Source: Miscanthus floridulus (taxonomy: Eukaryota; Streptophyta; Magnoliopsida; Poales; Poaceae). Taken from it: a stretch of 64,000 bases of DNA. Within the stretch, counting starts at the first letter, position 1; each line of letters starts with the position of its first letter. The translations under genes were made by a program, and so were the position numbers. Below, piece after piece: positions 57,115-64,000 of this stretch. The DNA is taken from NCBI RefSeq assembly GCF_019320115.1, contig NC_089588.1:117193725-117257724 (forward strand). Reading direction: 5' to 3'. The notes under the pieces were generated by a model. The model was not told the DNA's origin, searched no databases, and worked only from the letters and a program-made list of their open reading frames with translations.

Positions 57115-58097
57115 TCTGTAGGATCCAAATTAAACTGATAATTAGCCACAGATTCTTACAAAGATAAGGATAGCATAGCCAGGTAAAGAAAGGTAGCATG
57201 AACAGGATTGATGGTATACTCAACATAAACATACTGCAACTGTGAAGGTGTGCAGTGTATCATTTATGACATGATGCATGAACGATTCTTACGTTATTTA
57301 AAACGACCTCACCAAAAGTAAAACGATAAGACATATATGATGGCACACACATACGGATCACTCTTACTAATATAAGGTCGCTCAACACTCTCTTACTCGC
57401 AAGTTAGTGTACCTGCAGAAATTGTTTGCATCATAGCCCACCCCAACATCCATTACCACTTGAATATAGAAGTGGCACCCATGCGATTAACGCTGCATGG
57501 ACAGCGCTGCATACGTGGCTAGCACTATTCACTTCCCGTACCTTCGCTTTATGGGACATGCACGAGTAAATGCACCCCGGCTGTGCGACCATGACCACAT
57601 CGCATGGTAGAAACTTACACCCTGTATGTTGCCATATAGGCTGCCCTCAAGTAGGCCACTTCTTGAGGAAAGCGTTCGGATTCACCCCTCCGAAAGAAAG
57701 GTTTGGCATCACCTCTCCGAAGGGAGGGTTACCAACACCATTTGACCATGAGGTAACTGATGGTCAACTTACCTGCTTACCTGAACGTAGGTGCGTCATT
57801 ACAGAATCTTAAGTTTTGACTGTAATTAATGCAGAATGTAAACCCTTCCCATACTTAACTTTTATTGAGTTAGTTTACATAAGTGCCATCATTTACATAA
57901 CTTTTAATCATACAAATAACTTAACATGGACTGCCAGCATTCCAATTTTAGACATAGGGCAATATATTACATGCTATCCCACTCTTACATAGCTTCTAAA
58001 CATAAAGTAAGCTAGAAGCATTGTTTTGTTCATAATAGGTTGAAACTAATTTGTTATGTTCTTTTAAATAGTAATACTAGCAATAATCTCTGTAATA
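57115..58097 (-). other. Untranslated leader of the gypsy element
   Basis: Lies between the primer-binding site and gag. 57.57-57.78 kb has a GC-richer patch with CGAAAGAAAGG and CGAAGGGAGG motifs. No frame is supported. The length, about 1 kb, is usual for large grass gypsy elements. Confidence 0.6.
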
Positions 58098-58112
58098 ATG
58101 CTCGGGTACCAA
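58098..58112 (-). other. Primer-binding site of the gypsy element
   Basis: Directly after the LTR end (minus strand) and a two-base spacer comes TGGTACCCGAGC, matching 10 of 12 bases of the usual initiator-Met tRNA site TGGTATCAGAGC. It fixes the LTR boundary and the element's orientation. Confidence 0.7.
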
Positions 58113-58113
58113 C

Positions 58114-61100
58114 TGTAACAGACCGCCAATTTAAACTGACCCACATATACCTATCATTATCTTAAAGACCACTGACTGCTATGTATGGGAATCAGATAAT
58201 TACAGTAGTCTATCACGGGTCACTTTTCACATCCGATCAGGATCATTACAGAAGACCTTGCAGTATTACAACAGTTGATACAATATTTACATTAGAGTTA
58301 TATATAGCGGAAGTATTAAAGTTCACAAGTCACAAACCATTTGTTTAGTTGTTACAAACCATAAGTTGTAATTATACAAACCATGAGTTCTGTATTTCTA
58401 TACAAAGTAGGATAGCAATATTAACATGATCATTAACAACATAAAAGTAACATCCTGCCCAAGGATGAGAGTACAACTACTGCTGGCCATGGTCCTCCCG
58501 GACATGCATACAACAAGGGTAAAACTCTATTACTGGCTCTTGCTGTTCACTTGCAACATGGTTAACAAACCTTGAGTACTTGAGGGTACTCAACAAGACT
58601 TAACTGACATAAAGAAAAGACTCCAAAGGTATGCAGCCCTTAAGGGTTACAAAAAGGGTTTAGCAAGAATCAAAGTTTGCTTTTGCATAAAAGCTTACTA
58701 CTTGTGGATCCTTACTTTAATATTTTAACTTGACATATATGATTGATAGTACCCCATATGTACCAAAATAAATCAGCCATTCATTTATCATCTCATGTCA
58801 TTTCCACTAAGTAATCATGTTTTCATTTATTAAACTACGATGTAGGACAGAGGATCGAGTCTCCATAATCGAGGAGCAATGACGATTCAAATCGATTAAA
58901 CCCAGATGGGGATTCCCAACCACACGAACATATGCAGGTCCCAGACCTACATATATCAACCCTTCCCTAGGATCCTCCAAAACATGAATGGGTTTGCCAC
59001 ACCCGAGAGCACAGTACTCCACCACCCTACGCCGTCCCACACGGTTTTGCAGGGTGGGTACACGCTACTCTCACCATCTCGCCACTCCCAGTGTGCGTTA
59101 TCCTCTCTCATATGGAATAGCCTAGGTATCGAGCTTACCGCAGTATGTGGCTAGTACTGCAAAGTCTCGAACACATACAAGCCTACAATGAACGGTCCTT
59201 AATCAACACAGACGGGACAAGCACGACTAGGAAAACCCTGACTGCTTAACCACCAGAAACATACCCAAGTCCCGTTCGGTTTCAAATTAATCATGTCTCA
59301 CATGTATCCATTCCTTTATATCCGAGAAAGAGTAAGGTTTGAATGATGAACTCATCATTCGACATCTAGTGTTTAAGCATGGCTAAGCATTAACTAATCA
59401 AGAATCTTTAAATGATATTAAGCATAGGCATTTGAAACATCAAGGTAAGTAATGCAGCAATTTGGTTTCAACCACATCCTATTTACTTAATGCACAAGTT
59501 ATAAGACTCAAGTGATAAAAGTAATTGTAAATACAAGATGAGTTTATATGCTCCGGGGCTTGCCTTGGTTAACTGAAATGTCAGGCTCCTCAGAAGAACC
59601 ACATATATCAAAACCAACCTCAACAGGTGGATACTCCTCTGAAACGGGATCAGCCAGTAGCAACAACCTCCTCACTCGGATTCACTACACGTGATAAAAG
59701 ATTGCATGCTCAACCATTATGATCATAACATGATGCATGATAATACATGCAAGTGCATAGATGAAATCAAACAAATTCAAAGCAACTTGCATACAACTGT
59801 CCTTCACTTTTCAAAAAGAGTTACATGAAATAACATTTTTCCTTTTATTACATAATACATGTTCACTACTTGATATAAGAAAGTTATATTGATCTTCAAA
59901 TTGAACAATAGATTTTTGTAGTTCAATTGACCTCATTGATTAGTTAGAATTCACCAAAATCCTTTAATCATTTCTACATCATTTGGTGTTTATTTAATAC
60001 TTTTAAACGCATGTTAAACACACTTGAATTAATTATGAAAATTTTTAAATTTTAAATTAATGTAACTTTTGTGAAGACAGGTATTACCACATAACATTTA
60101 CACAAAAAGTTCACGAATAAATAATCTTTAATTTGTCCTACAAAAATCAATTACATAGCATTTTTCCATTAAAACTTGTAAGTTTTAAGCATAGCAAAAG
60201 TACTTAAAATGATCAACTAATATTTTCCTAGATAGAGCATATGATGAGGAGGCTACACAAAAATTTTCATGATTTAATCTCATCCCATTATTTAATTATG
60301 ACTTGAACAAGTTCTAATATCATTTAATCATTTCTGGAAAAAGAATAAAACTGAATCAACACTGTGTACTCTCTCTCTCTCAGCCAGTGTCACTAACATG
60401 TGGTCACCCATGTCGGCATAGTGCACCCGCGCTCAACAGCGATGACTGCGGGTTTGACCGTCGATATCTCGCCGCCGGTGAGGTTGCCGGCCACGGCTGC
60501 GAAGGGCCACCATCATGTTCCCCATCTCACGGCGCGTCGATTGGTGGTACTAGCTGAACCAAATACGGCTCGGTCCGAGCTCGGCACCAGCCAAGGCAGC
60601 TCGGCAGTGAAGGAGACGACGGCGTTCGGCAGACTCCGGTGAACTCAAGCGGACAGAGCTAGTCAGGGGCTTCGCAAGGTGATGGAGGAGCTGTTCAGAG
60701 CATGCAATCGAGCTGGGATTGAGCAGAGGCAGCGAATTTTGTCTGCAAGAGTGGGCGACGGCGACGGCTAACAGAGAGAAGAAAAGGGACGGCAGCGTCG
60801 CTGAGGCCTTTCTACGGGCAGGGCGGGCAGTTGAGGCGTGCCAGCGACTGTGTGAGGTCACGGCAACGCGCTCAAGGACGTGCCGAGGTCTAGAAACTGC
60901 TTGGCGGCGGCGACTTTGAGCATGCAACGGCTAGGTGGCACTCTGGTGTTGCCGGGCTACTGTAGCAGACAGGGGAGAAGCTTCCCCCTTTCAAATTTCT
61001 ATTAAATTTGTTAAGTAAAGTGGTGAGCTCCTTTAAGCAAGTTGTTGAACATAAAAAGATCTTCAACTTTTGGTTTAAGGATCAAATTGAAATTCAAAAC

Positions 61101-61441
61101 AGTTGGAAATATGGATTGAAACTCAAACAAATGTGCACTGTTCATTCATTTAAATTGAGAATTCAAATTAGTTGTTTAGCTATTTTGAGGAATTATCTAG
61201 TAATTAATCCTATTCGAAACTATCCAACCAACTTCACCATTCAAAATACAAGTTTTGTACCAATTCATAGAATCAAATTTGCCAACTTTTATTTAAGAAA
61301 ATTGATTTGAAAATTCCCCAAATAATGAACTTTCCAACATTTGAATCATGAGATGCCTTATATGCCATGATACTTGATGATTATGCATGATAATGACCAT
61401 GATTAAAGTTTTACTAAGTGCTAAACATCTGGGATGTTACA
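58114..61441 (-). mobile_element. 5' LTR of the gypsy element, 3.3 kb
   Basis: Bounded by TGTAACA at 58114 and TGTTACA ending at 61441, the short inverted ends typical of LTRs (TG...CA). The PBS abuts its left edge and gag lies 1 kb further left, so on the minus strand it is the upstream LTR. A family member is at 10375-12850. The internal frames (e.g. 58807-59040, 60550-60927) are not conserved between the two copies and are not genes. A TC run at 60366-60380 and a GC-rich block at 60.4-60.95 kb may hold promoter elements. Confidence 0.9.
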
Positions 61442-61554
61442 GGCTATTCATGTTTCAATGATTTTGCCCGGCTCTGGGTGGGTACATTGCTTCTAGATCG
61501 ACTGTTCTATTGTAGTGATGAAGTTGTTATTCTTGCGCTTGCTATCCTTCGTCT

Positions 61555-62179
61555 TCAAATAGAAGGAGGCATCTTCGCTTTCGTTGGTTGCCTTCTTCTT
61601 GCCCCTGGTTTGCCGACATGGGCATCATTTGTCTCGCCACCATTTGCATAGCTTATGCCGATGTCTAGGAGCTTGTGCGATGTAGCAAATTTTTTTTGGC
61701 TAATCCTGTGGACCAGCTCGAGGCATCTGACTCCTCTCATGAAGGCGTCCGTGGCCTTATACTCCACGATTTCGGGGAGCTCATTGCCCTTACGGGTTGT
61801 ACCGTTGGATGTATTCATGGATTCGTTCCCCGTGCTCTCATCGGCAGTTGGAAGGTCCCATGCGGTACAAGGCTTGGTGTATGCTCCCTCAAAGTTGTCA
61901 CCGAAGAGGCGCTCAAGGTGACAACTTTCCTTGTGTGGCGTCACGTGGGAGATGCTCCAGCCAAGCGTGAGCTAAGTCGGCGAGGTATAATGGGGCGTAT
62001 TGTTCGGCGTAAAGAGAGTCTATCACACCAACGACGCTCATGGCGTTTTGCAGATGCCCTACCAAATAGTCACATGTGAAAATGACTTGTGGAGCCAAAA
62101 CCAAGCAAAAAGTGGTGAAGTCAAAGCCATTATGGTCTAGAAGCCAAAACCACAAAAATGTGGCTTTTTCTGGCTTCAC
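61555..62179 (-). pseudogene. Second Ty3/gypsy family, gag fragment
   Basis: Minus-strand frames 62179-61913 and 61944-61555 together give a gag-like order: LYLADLAHAWLEHLPRD, then after a frameshift near 61925 LFGDNFEGAYTKPCTAWDL, RKGNELPEI, FMRGVRCLELVH and KLLDIGISYANGGE. This resembles the retrotransposon gag domain of grass gypsy elements and is unlike the gag at 56-57 kb. No zinc knuckle, protease or LTR is attached. The gypsy LTR at 61441 begins 113 bases away, so this fragment may be the target it inserted into. Confidence 0.7.
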
Positions 62180-63403
62180 AATTTTGGAAAAGCCCTAATC
62201 TGGCCATCCTAGAATGGGATCAACCTTCCTATCCACTATGGATAGAATGACAAAGATGTCATGTAAGCCTTCACATAGTTTACACGTAACTTCTTAATGC
62301 TTAAAAGTTGTTAAGGTTTATGTCAATATTGATTCTTAATTCATTCTAAATCAAGGTCCTAGTAGTCCCCGCTGAGTATTAGTGAAGGCTACCCAAACGT
62401 TTCTATTTAGGTTAAGATGCCCTTGTGGCTAGCGTTGTAGGGAGATATTCGCACTCTCTGCTCAATCCCTAATCAAAATTTGGTTATCTTGTGCCCAATC
62501 CATATGATCTTCCCAAGTTTGTGTCATCTAATGGTCCATATAATTTTTCATAGCTCTATGATGAAACTGAGACAGACATGCCATGCAGTTCCTCTGTTCA
62601 GAAATCTGTCCATATCTTTGCTTACATGAAGTGGAATCTCTCGCTCCTGCACGAGTTCATATTGTGTCTTTGCTTTCACGTTGCTTCACATTGTCGTTTG
62701 TAAAATACTGTCAAGACACAAAAAGAAAGGAATCAGATCGACCACCGAGAGCCAAAGCAAATAAAGTATATATAATAATTTACAAGTGTATCACTAAGTA
62801 TTCCCGAGTAGTGGGTTTAGGTAGTGCGAGAATAATCTGACATACTATTTGCTGTCCTACGTACTAAAGAATCTTTGTAAGTGCGTGTGAGCTTTAAGAC
62901 ATCTCCCCGTCAATTTCTTGGAACAAGGTTATTAGACAACACATATGGTCCATGCATGTGTTGTGAGGGAATCCAACATTTAACCTACTACTAGCTTTAT
63001 TTAATTGTCTGGGTAACACTAAGCCAAATCCAACCAACCCGGCCCCTCAATCCACTTCCTTTTTTGGTTCATATTTATTTATATACGCGTGTATGGACAA
63101 GCACATGAGCTCCACTGCATGCAAGGTCATCTACTTTTATATTTTTTTGAGAATACTTTTATCCTTTTATATTAACACCCTTGTATTGAAATAAAAAATA
63201 TAGATATATAGACACAGAGGGATGGGCATCAATTCATGGATCCTCTTCTCTCAACTTCCTATTTATTACTCCGAATGCCCCTCCCACGAAAGCACGCACC
63301 CATCGCCGCTGAACCCTACCCTCTGACTGTGATCCCAACCGTTTCCTACACTCGTAGTAGTAGGCCATGGCGACGCGGCCTGATGACCTGCTGCCAGTTG
63401 AGA
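62180..63403. other. Interval with one possible host-gene start
   Basis: 62180-62450 belongs to the duplicated gag segment. 62450-63200 shows no gene and is AT-rich. At 63367 ATGGCGACGCGGCCTGATG has a good plant start context, after a C-rich leader and a TATA-like TATTTATTA at 63257. It reads MATRPDDLLPVEKG before running into the gag copy. It could be the 5' end of a host gene cut by the insertion. The evidence is thin. Confidence 0.35.
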
Positions 63404-64000
63404 AAGGTCCCATGCGGTACAAGGCTTGGTGTATGCTCCCTCAAAGTTGTCACCGAAGAGGCGCTCAAGGTGACAACTTTCCTTGTGTGGCGTCACGTGG
63501 GAGATGCTCCAGCCAAGCGTGAGCTAAGTCGGCGAGGTATAATGGGGCGTATTGTTCGGCGTAAAGAGAGTCTATCACACCAACGACGCTCATGGCGTTT
63601 TGCAGATGCCCTACCAAATAGTCACATGTGAAAATGACTTGTGGAGCCAAAACCAAGCAAAAAGTGGTGAAGTCAAAGCCATTATGGTCTAGAAGCCAAA
63701 ACCACAAAAATGTGGCTTTTTCTGGCTTCACAATTTTCGGAAAAGCCCTAATCTGGCCATCCTAGAATGGGATCAACCTTCCTATCCACTATGGATAGAA
63801 TGACAAAGAGTCATGTAAGCCTTCACATAGTTTACACGTAACTTCTTAATGCTTAAAAGTTGTTAAGGTTTATGTCAATATTGATTCTTAATTCATTCTA
63901 AATCAAGGTCCTAGTAGTCCCCGCTGAGTATTAGTGAAGGCTACCCCAAACGTTTCTATTTAGGTTAAGATGCCCTTGTGGCTAGCGTTGTAGGGAGATT
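63402..64000 (-). repeat. Second copy of the gag segment, runs off right edge
   Basis: Matches 61850-62448 at about 99 percent in the same orientation, with only a few one- to two-base differences (e.g. near 63738, 63808 and 63945). The minus-strand gag reading ends at TKPCTAWDL near 63404 and continues into unrelated sequence. The near identity means a recent duplication or two young copies of one element. Confidence 0.93.

Overview
The window looks like a piece of grass (Poaceae) nuclear genome. Three things point there: CACTA (En/Spm) transposons of the grass type with GCCGAGTGCC or AGTCCCGG subterminal repeats, Ty3/gypsy retrotransposons with very long LTRs, and dense small MITE-like elements. 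I cannot name the species. Almost everything recognisable is transposable element or gene debris. The only intact large open reading frame is a CACTA transposase, and the only host-type enzyme gene is a broken type III polyketide synthase. No bacterial features, CRISPR arrays or operons are present.

Layout. (1) 1-10334: the 5' part of a CACTA element (A), minus strand, running off the left edge, with a TNPA-like gene, an intact TNPD transposase and a small GRF zinc-finger gene. (2) 10375-12.85 kb: partial LTR of a gypsy family. (3) 13.0-15.8 kb: MITE and CACTA debris. (4) 15874-20371: complete but coding-deleted CACTA element (D) with ACG target duplications and a small hAT-like element inside. 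(5) 20.5-20.9 kb: mitochondrial 18S rRNA fragment. (6) 21.2-23.4 kb: Helitron-like 3' end plus an NLR coiled-coil gene fragment. (7) 23535-36307: complete 12.8 kb CACTA element (B) with AGT target duplications. It carries decayed TNPA and TNPD genes and, in its leader intron, an antisense chimera of receptor-kinase and gypsy fragments. (8) 37.5 kb: another Helitron-like end. (9) 38.4-39.5 kb: type III polyketide synthase with an assembly gap and a frameshift. (10) 39.6-41.9 kb: elements embedded in (TA)n. (11) 42.7-51.0 kb: a 3.4 kb segment present twice, with a CACTA-A tip between the copies. (12) 53.5-61.4 kb: truncated gypsy element with one 3.3 kb LTR. (13) 61.5-64.0 kb: a second gypsy gag fragment, duplicated.

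How the parts relate. A, B and D belong to two CACTA families. B and D share TIR, subterminal repeats and a spliced untranslated leader, so B-type transposase could once have mobilised D. B's own genes are now broken. A has the only open transposase, but its TNPA-like partner carries a premature stop. Most premature stops I found, in CACTA genes and gypsy alike, can be explained by C-to-T or G-to-A changes, as expected from methylated, silenced repeats.
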